64,000 bases of DNA from Zygnema cylindricum (Eukaryota > Streptophyta > Zygnematophyceae > Zygnematales > Zygnemataceae), in the NCBI GenBank assembly GCA_037447655.1, contig JBBHKE010002414.1, forward strand, positions 99,169-163,168, written 5' to 3'. Below, in pieces: positions 33,541 to 45,090 of the stretch. The translations under genes and the position numbers were made by a program. The notes below the pieces were generated by a model, which had not been told where the DNA came from, made no database searches, and saw only the letters and a program-made list of their open reading frames with translations. The stretch's first letter is position 1. Each line of letters begins with the position of its first letter.

Positions 33541-33960
33541 TTCATGTACTTGTCGACGAATTTTAACAGTGTAAACGTGGCGTGAAAACTACCGCACGTA
33601 ATCATTGGGACTGCCAATCGGCCGATAAATAAAATAAATCGGCATCGTCAGCCCCCTCGAACTAATCTGAAATATATTACGCAGGAAAGATTGTACAATT
33701 TTTAGTCTTTTTCACGTACTTGTAGACTTCATTTTAGAGACGAAGACGTGGCCTGATTTTAACCGCACGATGATAATTGAGACTGCAAAAACAGCCGATA
33801 AATCGGAAACAAGGCGTCACCCAAATCTGAAATATTGTCCGGGTGAAAGATTTGAAGCGAATTTTTCGCCTACTTGTCGACTCAATCTCGAATGCATACG
33901 TGGTCTGTTAATGCCCGCTCGATAATCATCAACTCAAGATTTCATAATACGTGGTTGGAT
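33541..33960. repeat. diverged tandem repeat, unit about 155-170 bp, three copies
   Basis: Units start near 33541 (TTCATGTACTTGTCGACG), 33711 (TTCACGTACTTGTAGAC) and 33865 (CGCCTACTTGTCGACTC). Each continues through an ACGTGGY word, a CCGCWCGATAATC-like word and, in the first two, GCCGATAAAT. Confidence 0.6.
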
Positions 33961-34302
33961 CTGAGTGGTACAATTATTTTTAGAGATAATATATTGAAAA
34001 TTTGAAATAGGAAAGGATTTTACAAATTGACCTATTGTACATTATGGTACATCGTACAGCGAAAACTAATCGAAATCTACGAAAAGTTTAAAATCCACGA
34101 ATACTAAGGGTGAACCTCCATCAGGCGAAAAGTGAGGTTCATTCCTGGAAAAAGCTCATTTTCGTTCATATCCGTACAATGACGTACTGTTTTCTCTTTG
34201 TTTTTATAACATGAATACTGAAGATTCGTCAAGATTCTCCAAAATTTTGGGCGACAACATCGACCGTCCGATTATGTGCTTTCGAAGCAAGTGGTCATTT
34301 AA

Positions 34303-34367
34303 TCCAGTGTCTAGCTAGTCTCCTCAACTCCTCAAGAGACTAGGGAGGAGACTAGCTAGACACTGGA
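34303..34367. repeat. perfect 23-bp inverted repeat with 19-nt loop
   Basis: Arms 34303-34325 and 34345-34367 are exact reverse complements (one begins TCCAGTGTCTAGCTAG, the other ends CTAGCTAGACACTGGA). The loop is 34326-34344. A decayed copy lies at 28396-28452 and shares the downstream GATCCACG flank, so this is a dispersed structured element and not an isolated palindrome. Confidence 0.85.
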
Positions 34368-34437
34368 CGTGTAGATTCTGTACGCCTGGAAAGATCACGT
34401 ACGATCCACGCTGGATGTCAGCTAGGAACCCTATATG

Positions 34438-34484
34438 TGGCATACGCCACGCGCCTTCGGACATAGGCCACACGCCTTCAGACA
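34438..34484. repeat. short tandem repeat CATACGCCACGCGCCTTCGGA (two units)
   Basis: CATACGCCACGCGCCTTCGG is followed directly by CATAGGCCACACGCCTTCAG: two adjacent 21-bp units. Confidence 0.7.
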
Positions 34485-35219
34485 GGCGGGAATCAAATCC
34501 TACGAAAACCACCAAAAAATCTTTCTTTAAGAATGTGCCGTGACAGTGCATTAATGTACGTCTTTACATCTTTTAATTTTCGAAAGGAATCTATAACCGT
34601 TGGGACAACGACAAAACACGAACAAACATATTGTACATTCACGTAATATTATATTGTGGCAGGCTGTACGGATACGACTTCAGATATTGTGCTTTTGGAA
34701 TCTTTGACTATGCTCACCATCAGAACAGGAACCTGTGTGCATCCAATAAAAAGAAAGCACGTATGCGATAGATTCTTTGCTGACACGACCTGATGGAAAA
34801 GTGACCGAAATATTACTGCCAGTAAACGTATCCGTACTATTACTGTCGGCGCCCGATGGAGAAGAGGCCTAAGTAAATATCGTTGAAAAGTTAAATCCGT
34901 ACAAATTGAACAACTATGATTGCCGTCCAGATATTTAAAAAAAAAATGAACGGGTTAGGATTCGCCAGCACTGCAAGTCATACGCCAGTACAGAATAGCG
35001 AGCGCCAATAAAATATTACACAATAAATATGGTCGTTCCACATGTATTATACGGTAATTTTCATTGTTTACCGATGTGATTCTCAATTTCGTGTCAGAAT
35101 ATTTCCGGTTCTCATTTGAAAAGTATCAAATCTATTTACGCAATCTGCAAACTGAGACTGGCGCGCGATCGTAATCTCTGTTAAGATTTCGAATCTGTTA
35201 GAGATATTATATTTGTTTA

Positions 35220-37620
35220 GAATCGCCATGGTCCACTTTTAGCGACGGGGCAACCAATCAGCTCTACATTATGTAGATTTTGAATTTCTAGCAACATAGC
35301 GTCACCAACGGCTGAGATTAGTTTCACAAAAGCTGGTAACAGTTTTGGGCCGTCTAGTCTGCTGTAATATCTGGTAGCTGGACCACAGAATCCAGAAAGT
35401 ACTCCTTTGTGGGCGCACGTTTTAAACAAATCTAGATATTTTTATTGAACGTCCAAGATTCATTCTACGAGAGCTTGCTGTATATGAACGGCTTAGATTC
35501 CTCAGACTTCCATGATTGTCCTGACAAATTATGGCGAATTAGAAGACTGATTCTGACCAGGGGCGAATACACGTCGAAACGCAATCTCAATGTACTATTA
35601 CTAATTATTTTTATTATTAATATTATTAATGTTTATTACAATTACCAAAAATGAAACGAAAAAGTCTCTGGGATCTCGCTAGTGACCGAGTGGCAAAAAC
35701 CTGCCATAGTTTTGGATTCAGGCTATAAGACAGATTGCGTCTTTATATGTTAGAAACATTAATAATAAGATGTTCTGTGACATATTTCTGACATAAGTAC
35801 AGCTAGGTACAGAATCGGTTTATAGTAGTTATTTTTCCTGCACTTTTAGATTTAGGTGAACTGTACTATGGTACGAAAGAATACAAAAGGTGACCGGAAG
35901 GTTCGAAACCACAGGAAATAAATGCTGCCGTAAGATGCTGCAGGTACGGACAATACTATGCATACGTCAGCAATAGACTTTAGGGCGGCCAGATGTTCGA
36001 CAAAAATAATGGCGTGTCCTGTAGTGCTCTAAAAGACAGCCGTCTTTGGCCTTGTAGACGTGGCTCATGCCTGTGCCTTCTCCTTGTTGGCCGGAAAAAT
36101 CTGTACATTTTTACCTCCGTAAATTTTGAAAGTGACATATTTTTGTGAGCGTCAGCTTTGTCACGTTCGTAAGCTACAGAAAAATGATCCTGCGTGCTGT
36201 CTAGGTGTCCATCTGGCCACGTATCTACAGTACACCGTGAATCGTTATTAGCCTTATGTACTCTTTATCGGCACCTCAAAATTTTGACATTGATACCTTA
36301 AATAGAATAAACTACACTATTTGAGGAAGTGGACCGATATATGCCACGTATCCTGGCACTAAACTAGAATGAATGACGCTAATCTTTTCTTTACACTAAT
36401 AATTTCTATACGCTAATAACGATTCAAGGTTTAGCTTTCAAACAAGGATGGCAATCTGATCTAGTCGAATCTTGAAGATTCTTAACCAGGACGTGGCGAA
36501 ACGAAACGGGCTTGCTAAATATCACGTACGGATAACCGACAGTGCCAGCTTGAAAAGCTACAGTACAGTACTTTTTTTATGCCTTTTTTAAAAATTTATG
36601 TCGGGGATTCTGAACTTCTACGGGCAATATTCATAGTTTCAGTTCTGCACTGTAGCACAAAAATAATGTTAATCCTAAAATTCCTGACGAGCCCGAAAAG
36701 GCGAAAACAAAGTAAAAAGTCGTCCAAGAAAAAAATACCAGAGCCATTGCATTATCACACGTGGCAAAAAAGGGAAGGTAGAAAAAATCTGCGCCTGACA
36801 GCGGATCGTTCTCAGAGAGATTCGAGAATGTACGGCATGAGTTCTGCTAACGTGGCGCTCCTTTTTTCATCCACCGAGGTCACTCAGATCTTGTGATTTT
36901 TTGCACTGAAACTGACGGCTGTGGAACGACGACTCCCGATATTTTGTAGATATCGCAGTCTTTTGTAACTATAATATTCCGTACTATTTTACATGGAAAA
37001 TCTTCGAATGGTAAACAATAAAATATGAAGAACAGGATGACATAGAGAGTCGCAATGTTGCAAGTGCGCCGAAGAAGGCGTTCTCCAAGCTGAATCCGTA
37101 CATGAAAACGTTTGTCTTTTTATAAGCATCACTGTTATATTTTGTCATCTACTGTGCATTTCTTGAGGACGATCTTTGTCTCGACTCGAAGATTCTTCGA
37201 TTCGATAATCTCACAATCTGAAAAAATTTACGTCTGGCAAATGAAAAACACGCGCGCGAAACGAAATTTGACGGACGTGTCCGTACGAAAAAAAATAGAA
37301 TTGACTTGAGCTAACCAAAGTGGCAAAGACAAAAATACGCGACAAGCCGGCTTAATTGGTACAAGTCTTCTGGAGGACGATGCGAAATAAAACATTTCTG
37401 TAAAAAAGCAAAAAAATGAAAAAATACATTTGGCTACTTGCGGAGAGGTGCCACTTGAGACAAAGTTGGACCAGGGGACCGCGTAAAAACAATAAAATAA
37501 AAGAAGTGATTTTCTCAGGAAAGGTACAATAGTCAATAGAGCCGTCAAAGACGAATCGTTTTCCTTCGTTAAATTAAATTGCATGATCTACAACCCTAAG
37601 GAAAAAAAAAATTGCCGATA
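35220..37620. repeat. dispersed repeat R2, copy 2 (interrupted by a MITE)
   Basis: Collinear with 22300-25760 in the same orientation. It carries MITE copy h at 36231 but lacks the MITE block found near 24229 in copy 1. No conserved protein frame is seen. Ends are approximate. Confidence 0.65.
36231..36433. mobile_element. TACACCGCCAATCGC-family MITE, copy h
   Basis: Left end TACACCGTGAATCGTTATTAG; right end CTAATAACGATTCAAGGTTTA. The interior (GGACCGATATATGCCACGT) is related to the other copies in inverted order. Confidence 0.7.
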
Positions 37621-37980
37621 TTTTTATATGCATTAGGATGAAGTTCCATCATACGATTCTGTAATTGTACGGCAAACTCTACAGACCGGGTCGATTGAGT
37701 CGATGTTCCATCACGTAGAGTCTGTAAGCCACGTGTTTTAAATTGATTGGCGCCACGCAAGCTACGATCCGATATTGAATATCTTTCAGATATTTAGCAC
37801 CGACAAACTTAACTTCAAATCTTGACTTGCGTACCATGTACCTGCGTACGAAGTAATAATACGACAAAACTTTTATACATTTTGCAGACGCCAGTCTGTA
37901 CGCCAGCTCACTTTTTAGGGTTTCAGTTTTCGAACATAACGAAAGTCCTTTGAGAGAAATAGTGTGACGAACAGAAATTA
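37621..37980. other. gene-free sequence up to a gap
   Basis: Nothing recognisable. It shows no relation to the copia element that starts directly after the gap. Confidence 0.35.
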
Positions 37981-37990
37981 NNNNNNNNNN
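37981..37990. other. 10-N scaffold gap
   Basis: Ten undetermined bases. Sequence character changes abruptly across it, from repeat DNA to the middle of a copia protease. Confidence 0.99.
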
Positions 37991-37992
37991 GT

Positions 37993-40900
37993 GACATCAA
38001 TGGTCAGATTGTAAAGAGAACCTTACATGATGTTCTCTATATTCCAAAGTTTAAGAAAAATTTGTTTTCCACTTCTGTGGCTGAAATGAAAGGATTTGAA
38101 ATTTTGCAAAAGAATGGCAAGAAAGTAGAAAGCAAAGATGGGAGAGTAGCCTTGGTAGGAACTAGAGGCCCAAACTTGTTGTACCGGATGGACTTGGCTA
38201 ATGAAATTGACTTTGCATACTCAAGTGTCCTTTCGGAAAATGTTTTGTGGCATAAGAGGCTCGGTCATGTTCATCATGAAAAACTTGATAAAATGGTGAA
38301 ACACAAAATGATAGATGGGGTCATATTAGGACAAAAAGATTCTCATGTATGTGATGGTTGTGCTTTAGGGAAGCTTCACAAGCTGCCCCTACCTCAAACC
38401 GCGGATAACCGGGCTACGGATTTGCTGCAAATAATTCATTCGGACGTATGGGGACCGTCTAAAGTCCCTTCCCTTAGTGGCAGCCGGTTTTTAGTTACAT
38501 TTACGGATGAATTCTCGCGGTACAGCAGAGTTTACTTCATGAAGGAGAAGAGTGAAGTGTTCACTCACTTCAAGCATTTCCGAACGTGGGCGGAAAAGCT
38601 TCACAGGAAGCCAGTTCTCTCTCTTCGGTCCTACAACGGGGGAGAATATATTTCGAATGCATTCTCGGATTATTTAAGGGAACACGACATATCTCGTCTG
38701 TTTAAAGTTCCCTATACTCCAGAGCAAAACGGAGTATCCGAGAGACTTAACCGGACTTTAACGGAGAGTGCAAAATCTATGATGTTGGATAAAGGGATAG
38801 ATTTTAAGTTTTGGGGTGAGGCTTTCTCTTGTGCATCTTATATTAGGAATGGAATAGAAACTAAGGCAGTAAAAGGGAAGACACCTTATGAAATGTGGAC
38901 TGGAAAGAAACCCAATGTAAGTCACTTCCGGGTGTTTGGTAGTAAATGTTTTTTTTTGAATAATCTTCCTATTTCTAAGCTTCATCCAAAATCTGTCCCG
39001 GGAACTTTTATGGGTTATGATGATGAGTCAATAGGCTATAGAGTTTACAACCGAGATAGGAAAACTCTTCAGGTTGCTAGGAATATTCAGGTTAAGGAAG
39101 AAAGTCAATCGGTTGATGTTTTTGGCATGACAGATTTTGAGAAAAATGCTAAAAATCAAGAATATGTAATTTTTGAAAATGTACCTCTTTCCTCTTTCAC
39201 AAGTTCTTCCTCTATTCCTACTCCGATCATTCCGGTTGTTCAACCTGTACAGCAAGCATCTCCTCCTCCTCCTCCTCCTCCTCCTCGGCGGCAACGTACG
39301 GATCCAACAGTTATAGCCTCAGATTTTCCGGGGGGAAGAAGGCAAAGTAGCAGGCTGCGAGGTGAACCGGCGGAACATGCCCAATTTTTTGCCACCACAA
39401 TGGAGCCAGTCACCATACAGGAAGCTTTTTCAGCCCCAGAAAAGGATCAATGGATCTCCGCGGCAAATGATGAAATGCGATCGATAATGGAGGCTCAAAC
39501 TTGGGAGCTTGTGCCGCTTCCGCCAGATCGAAAGACCATCGGTTGTAAGTTGGTTTTCAAAGTTAAGCTAAATCCAAATAATTCTATTGAAAGATATAAG
39601 GCTAGGCTTGTTGCAAAGGGGTATAGTAAGAAGGAGGGAATTGACTATAAGGAGACTTTCTCTCCGGTTTTCCGGTTTCCAACTGTTAGAATTCTTTTGT
39701 CTTTAGCCATTGAGGATATGGAACTTCATCAAATGGATGTTAAGACAGCTTTCTTGCATGGAGATTTAAAGGAAGTGAATTATATGAGGCAACCTAAAAT
39801 GTATACAGAGACCAGAAAAGAAAATCTGGTGTGTAAACTATTGAAATCTTTGTACGGTTTGAAGCAAGCTCCACGTCAGTGGAATCTGATCCTAGATGAG
39901 TTTCTATCTGGTCTCGGTTTTGTGAGGATTAGTTTAGATCACTCAGTCTATGTTATGGAAGGGGAAGATGAAATTATTTACATTGCTGTGTCTGTAGATG
40001 ATTTGGTGCTACTGAGTAAGTCATTAAATGAGATTAACAAAATAAAGGCAGCCTTGAATTCGAGATTTGAGATGAAAGATTTAGGAGAGGCAAAGTATAT
40101 TCTCGAGATTCAGGTAGAAAGGGATAGAGATAGGAGAATAATCTATCTAACACAACGGGAAGCGATTGGGAATATGCTTGAGAAGTTTGGCATGGCAGAG
40201 GCGAAGTGAAGTGCCACTCCCATGGAATTCAAGCAAAAGGTGGAAGGCATGGAAACCGAGGGAGGAGTCATTTTTGATGACACCTTGGAATCAGGGGAGG
40301 CAGATTCTATGGCTGCCATTCCATATCGTCAGATTGTTGGCAGTTTAATCTACGTCATGAACTGCACACGCCCGAACATCGCGGCTGCAGTTGGTGCTCT
40401 AAGCCGGAGTTTACAAAATCCGAGGAGATCGGATTGGGAGGCAGCAAAGAGGGTCACTCGGTATCTTGCAAGGACATAGAATCTACGACTTGCTCTCGTT
40501 GGAGAAGAGGTCAAGATTTAGACTAGGAGCGATGCGAGCTACGGAAACATGCCAAGCCGACGCTCTACCACCGGATTTATTCTAAAGATCAGAAGTGGAA
40601 CATGTTGCTGGAGCAGCAAGCTTCAGAAAGTCAAAGCTCAGTATACAATGGAGGCTGAATACATGGCAGCCAGCTCAGTTGTCAAGGAGTTACTTTGGGT
40701 AAAGTCTCTCTTTCAAGAACTTCACTTTATGCAATCTGGACCTCAAATAGTGTGGTGTGATAACCAAGCTGCTATAGCGATTGCATCTAACCCAAGTCAT
40801 CACTTCAAAAGCAAGCACATTGATATTAAGTTGCATTTTGTAAGAGAGAAGGTGGTGAACAGAATTTTAAAACTCAGGTATTTGTCGCATGAGATGATGG

Positions 40901-40996
40901 TAGCACATATGATGACTAAGCCTTTACCTGCACCTAAGTTAAAGTTTTGTAGTGAGGCATGTGGGCTTAGTGGCAGAGAGAGTCTAAAGGTTTAGG
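37993..40996 (+). pseudogene. Ty1/copia polyprotein (Copia-A): 3' protease, integrase, RT, RNase H
   Basis: Starts in mid-protease after the gap (VLYIPKFKKNLFSTS). The GAG-pre-integrase domain follows (LWHKRLGHVHHEKL, with the CDGCALGK zinc motif), then the integrase core, RVT_2 reverse transcriptase (YKARLVAKGY, DVKTAFLHGDL, LYGLKQAPRQWN) and RNase H (MEAEYMA, WCDNQAAIAIA, KHIDIKLHFVREKV). One frame runs from 37993 to a TGA at 40207-40209. It continues in the same frame with two more stops, TAG at 40477-40479 and at about 40519. The integrase motif normally read as RSDNGGEY is RSYNGGEY, which loses the second catalytic Asp. The RT box is SVDD instead of YVDD. The element is therefore inactive. 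Pol order INT-RT is diagnostic of copia. Confidence 0.92.
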
Positions 40997-41000
40997 GGAG

Positions 41001-41757
41001 TGTTTGTTTTGGAAACCTTTAGTCCTCTCTATATCTCGTGTGTGAGAGAGAGAGTTTAGACTAAGCTGGTTTTTGTGTACCGACTGAGTTGATGTAGACA
41101 AGATGTGGTGTGGTATATAACTCCAAAGGGAGTTCACACATTTGGTACACTCTATGTACACGTGTCGGTCCGTGGAGAAGTCAAGCTTGGTTGAGTTGGT
41201 TGACAAAGTACATAGTTACTTGTGGGACCAGATTTACACGTGGAGGTTCATCTTCGGTGATGAATAAATAAGCGGACGGCGGACGAAGTTTGCCGTCATT
41301 TTTGGAAGAGAAATATTGACCAAGCCGTCATTTCAGCAGACTAGCTTTGACTGTGTACTTTAGCAGCAGCTAGGGTTAAGGATTGATGTAAATACTTGTA
41401 CGGTAGATGGCGGGGTTTAGTTTGATTAATGTTTAGTGTACCGACACACCACGGTAGTTGTGGTACGTTGTAGATCAGCTGTAGGTTCACTTTGTATATG
41501 TAGGACTTAGAATATTTTGGAGTTAGGAATTCTGTGAATGAAAAACTGCAAAGCAGTTTTTGTGTCTTTTTGAATTGCAATATCATTGTGATCCTTTGGC
41601 AGAACCCTGTAAAATTCTGCATGTGGTTTCTTTGTTACATTTTTTATATTGTGGCAAATTTGCATACCTTTTGTGTTTCTGGTTTGCTTGGGGCTACATT
41701 GTGAAGTCGGTCCTTTTTGTGGATTCCGTGAGAGTTTCCTCTTTTGTAATCTGAATA
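41001..41757 (+). mobile_element. 3' LTR of Copia-A (end approximate)
   Basis: Starts TGTTTGTTTTGG directly after the polypurine tract TTTAGGGGAG (40991-41000) that follows the end of pol. A TATATAA box lies at 41114-41120. No second copy is in the window, so the 3' boundary is uncertain. A gag-like start codon context (ATTATGGCAACAGCTGG) follows at about 41758. Confidence 0.65.
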
Positions 41758-41760
41758 TTA

Positions 41761-41820
41761 TGGCAACAGCTGGTGCTTCTTCTTCTTCCTCAGGGTCACC
41801 AGTTGTCTCAAATCATCAAC
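41761..41820 (+). pseudogene. start of a second copia internal region (gag N-terminus), truncated
   Basis: The short frame MATAGASSSSSGSPVVSNH directly beyond the Copia-A LTR looks like a gag start. It is cut off at 41821 by a truncated Ty3/gypsy LTR. It may represent a tandem LTR-internal arrangement. Confidence 0.35.
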
Positions 41821-42204
41821 ATTTACGTGCAAAAGTGCGCGCCAAACGAAACGTGAATTCGCACGATCGTGCGAAACAAATTTCGCACGCGAAACTCCCT
41901 ACGAATTTCCCTTAAGTGAAAGTGACGTTTCGTACTAAGATTTGTATGAAACGAACCACCGTGCATATTAAACGTTTCATTAGCATTTTATGAAACGTAC
42001 ACGCGAAGTTTCGGTACTAATTTGACCCTTAACCCGTTTCAATGAAACCCACGCTGTCACCTAAATGCACGCATCCCTATAACTTTTAAAATATAACTCC
42101 AAATAGCGTGATTCTTTCGCGACCGTCTACCAAAATTAGTACTCTATAATCATAACACGTAAACACCCCTTTATAAACAAGTTTGATCCGCTATTACTGT
42201 TACA
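41821..42204 (-). mobile_element. truncated 3' LTR of the Ty3/gypsy element
   Basis: Matches 48533-48925 (shared TGCGCGCCAAACGAAACG, GATTCTTTCGCG, ATTACTGTTACA) but lacks the part equivalent to 47956-48532. On the minus strand it follows the polypurine tract AAAGATAAAGAGGGGATGA and begins TGTAACAG. Confidence 0.8.
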
Positions 42205-42253
42205 TCATCCCCTCTTTATCTTTAACCAACCTCAGTTAAATCACCTTTAATTC

Positions 42254-43934
42254 TCAAGACGGGACTTCTATATTTTTATCCTTCCAATACCTCTGTAAAA
42301 ACTCAGAATTTTTATCCTCTAAAGTCAACTCATCCTCAAGCCTTCCTAGATAATGCATTTGCCAGAATATAGCATTGTCGACCTTGAACCGTTGACCAAC
42401 CCAATCTATTACCCATCTGTGGACTTCAGGTTCTATAATTATTGAGGGATCTAATTCCAATTCTCCTTCAGTTGGTCCAAGATTCGCAGGTTTCAATTGG
42501 CTGATGTGTTTCACTGGATGAATTTTTGTTGAAGGCGGAAAGTCTAATTTGGCAGCAACTGACGATATCATCTCGATTACAATAAATGGTCCAATGAACT
42601 TAAGAGCAAATTTCCCTGTAGGATCTGATTGTCCCTCGATCTTGCACCTGTAATGAGTTGTAAAAAGCCAAACCTTATCACCTGTGCGTAACACCCAATC
42701 ACCCCGTTTGCGGTTAGCATTTAATTCTTGCCTCCTTTGTGCCTCCACTAATGCATCTCAGACAGTTTTCCAAACTGTTTGAACGTATTCCCAAAACTCT
42801 TTTCCAGAACCTCTATTCTCTTGAGTGAACCTTGTTATTAAGTCTAATGCTTCTCTAGATTGGTATCCGTATGCAACGTTAAATGGTGAGAATCTTGTAC
42901 TAGCATGTTTACATAGATTGTATGCAAATTCCATTAATTTAGTTTAGATTCCCATATGTTTTGAACTCCACTACACACGGTCCTAAGCATTTCCTATAGT
43001 GTGTTTGTCCATCTGTCTGAGGATGATAAGCGGTACTCATTTTCAATTCAGAGCCTAAATTTTCTTGTAATTCTTCCCAAAAAACAGACGTAGGTTTATA
43101 ATCTCTATCTCGGACTATAGATAGAGGGACTCCATGATGTTTAACCTCGTTGTAAAAATATAACTTTGCAATATCTACAACTGAATGAGTAGTTTTGCAA
43201 GGGATAAAGATTGCCATTTTACTGAACCTATCGACTACGACCATGATACTGTCATTCCTTTTAGATGTAGCAGGCAACCTGACAATAAAATCCATACTGA
43301 TAGATTCCCACGGTCTTTCGGGAATATCCAAAGGTTTTAAGAGACCTTTAGGTTTTTGGGTACTAGGTTTACTCTGTTGGCAAGGGACACAACTTTCCAC
43401 GTGTTTTGACACCTCTTTTGCCATCCCAGGCCAAAACAATCTACTTTGCAATCGACTAAGAGTTTTATCTCGACCTAGATGTCCTAAATGCTCATGAGCT
43501 TCCCATAAAATTTGTTTTCTTAAGTCTCCTACTTCAGGAATGCATAATCTATCCCCAATTTGAAAATACAGTAAACCATCCTCTAGTCTAAGGTTTTTGA
43601 CATGCCTCTCATTCAATTGGTCCGAATTCCTTCCCGAAATATTCTTACAAATCACAGCAAAATAAGGATCTTTATCATAACCATTTTTAGCAATATCTAA
43701 AAACAATTCATCCTGAACCATAACACTTGTTTCAAAACACCTACTTAAAGGATCTGCGACTACATTTGTCTTCCCAAGAATATGTTTGACATTAAACTTG
43801 AAATATGTTCTTTTCTGCATCCACCTAACTTGTCTTCCAGTCATATTCTGTGCATCACTTAATATCTGTAAATAAGAGAGTGCTTTGTTATCACAATGAA
43901 CTCTAAATTCTTTATTATGAAATAACAACGCCAT
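42254..43934 (-). pseudogene. Ty3/gypsy RNase H end, integrase and chromodomain-like C-terminus
   Basis: Minus strand. From 43934 down: the end of RNase H (FRVHCDNKALSYL, HILGKTNVVADPLSR), the integrase H2C2 zinc finger (HEHLGHLGRDKTL...CVPCQQSK), and the catalytic core (MDFIVRLPATSK, DRFSKMAIFIPC, STAYHPQTDGQT). The frame is then lost where the catalytic Glu segment is expected, with a stop at about 42939. The downstream frame (42254-42748) continues with the integrase C-terminal GDKVWL...KFIGPF region and ends with EVHRWVIDWVGQRFK...RLEDELTLEDKN...FLQRYW. That last segment fits the chromodomain pattern and places the element among chromoviruses. Frameshifted and inactive. Confidence 0.85.
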
Positions 43935-45087
43935 TTCACCAATGCATGTACAATTGTAAGTAATTCCTTTTCCTGTGCCGTATAGTTCTTTTCAGCATCA
44001 TTGCTCAAAAGCAATAGGATGAAAGTGTTTGCCAGCTTTTTGACTTATGACTGCACCTAGACCTTCATCACATACTTCCGTAGTGATCAGAACTTCAAAT
44101 TCCTAGTAGGGTCAGGATACACCAGTGTAGGGGTAGAGGTCAACTTCCCTTTTAGCTCCTCGAATGCTCTCTTCGGTCAGCTCCCCACACAAACGTCTCC
44201 TTCTCCCGACGTAAATCCGTCAAAGGTGCGGCAATCATACTGAAGTTCCTGATAAATTTCCTGTAATAAGTGACCAATCCCAAAAACGATCTAACTTCTG
44301 TGACATTAGTAGGTTGTTTCCAATTTTGGATTGCTAAAATTTTGGATGGATCTGTTTTAACACTTTCCCTACTAACTATGTGTCCTGAAAATAATTGTTC
44401 ACTTTTAAGAAAGCTTGATTTTGACAGTTTTCCATATAATTTTCTTTCTCTTAACCTTTCGAACACTCTTCTTAAATGAATTACATGTTGTTCTTTAAAT
44501 TCACTGTAAACTAAAATATAATCTATAAACACTTAAACAAACTCATCTATGTAATCTGAAAAGGTTTGGATCATCATTTTTTTGTAAGTAGGTTTTGCAT
44601 TCGTTAAGCCGAATGGCATCACTATCCATTCGAAATGACCCACCCTAGTCTTGAAAGCAGTTTTATCAACATCTTCAATTCTAATTGGCACCTGATTAAA
44701 GCCACTACGCAAGTCAATCAACAAAAATACTTTAACACATTTTAAACAATCTATCAAATTAGAAATTAAAAGTAACGGATACTTATCCTCCACCGTAATC
44801 TTGTTCACACTGCGATAATCGACACACATTTTCAACGTTCCGTCCTTCTTTTTCAAGAAGAGAACTGGTGCTCCATACGGTGATTTGCTGGGCTGAATAT
44901 GTCATTTCTCTAAGAGTTCTTTGATCTGTTTCTTTAACTCCTCTTGCTCAAAGAAACTGTGCTTATAAATTCTTGTGACAGGAGGGTTGCAACCAGGTTC
45001 AAGGTTAATAACGTGTTCCACATCTCGGGAAGGTGGCCTTCCTGAGGGTAAATCATTCGGAAAAACATCTTGAAATTCAAAAATCAA
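43935..45087 (-). pseudogene. Ty3/gypsy reverse transcriptase and RNase H, broken
   Basis: Minus strand. FPNDLPSGRPPSRDVEH...IKELLEK opens the RT region. A stop follows, then MCVDYRSVNKIT, LLIDLRSGFNQVPI and VMPFGLTNAKPTYKK (fingers and palm). After another stop comes FIDYILVYS, where the family has Y(V/I)DDILVYS, so a catalytic Asp is replaced by Tyr. GHIVSRESVKTDPSKI and FLGLVTYYRKFI (thumb and connection) follow. Several stops and the active-site change show that it is dead. Confidence 0.88.
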
Positions 45088-45090
45088 ATC

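Noticed and set aside
39028-39294. Minus-strand Arg-rich frame opposite Copia-A
   Set aside because: It is the antisense of the poly-Pro linker in the copia polyprotein.
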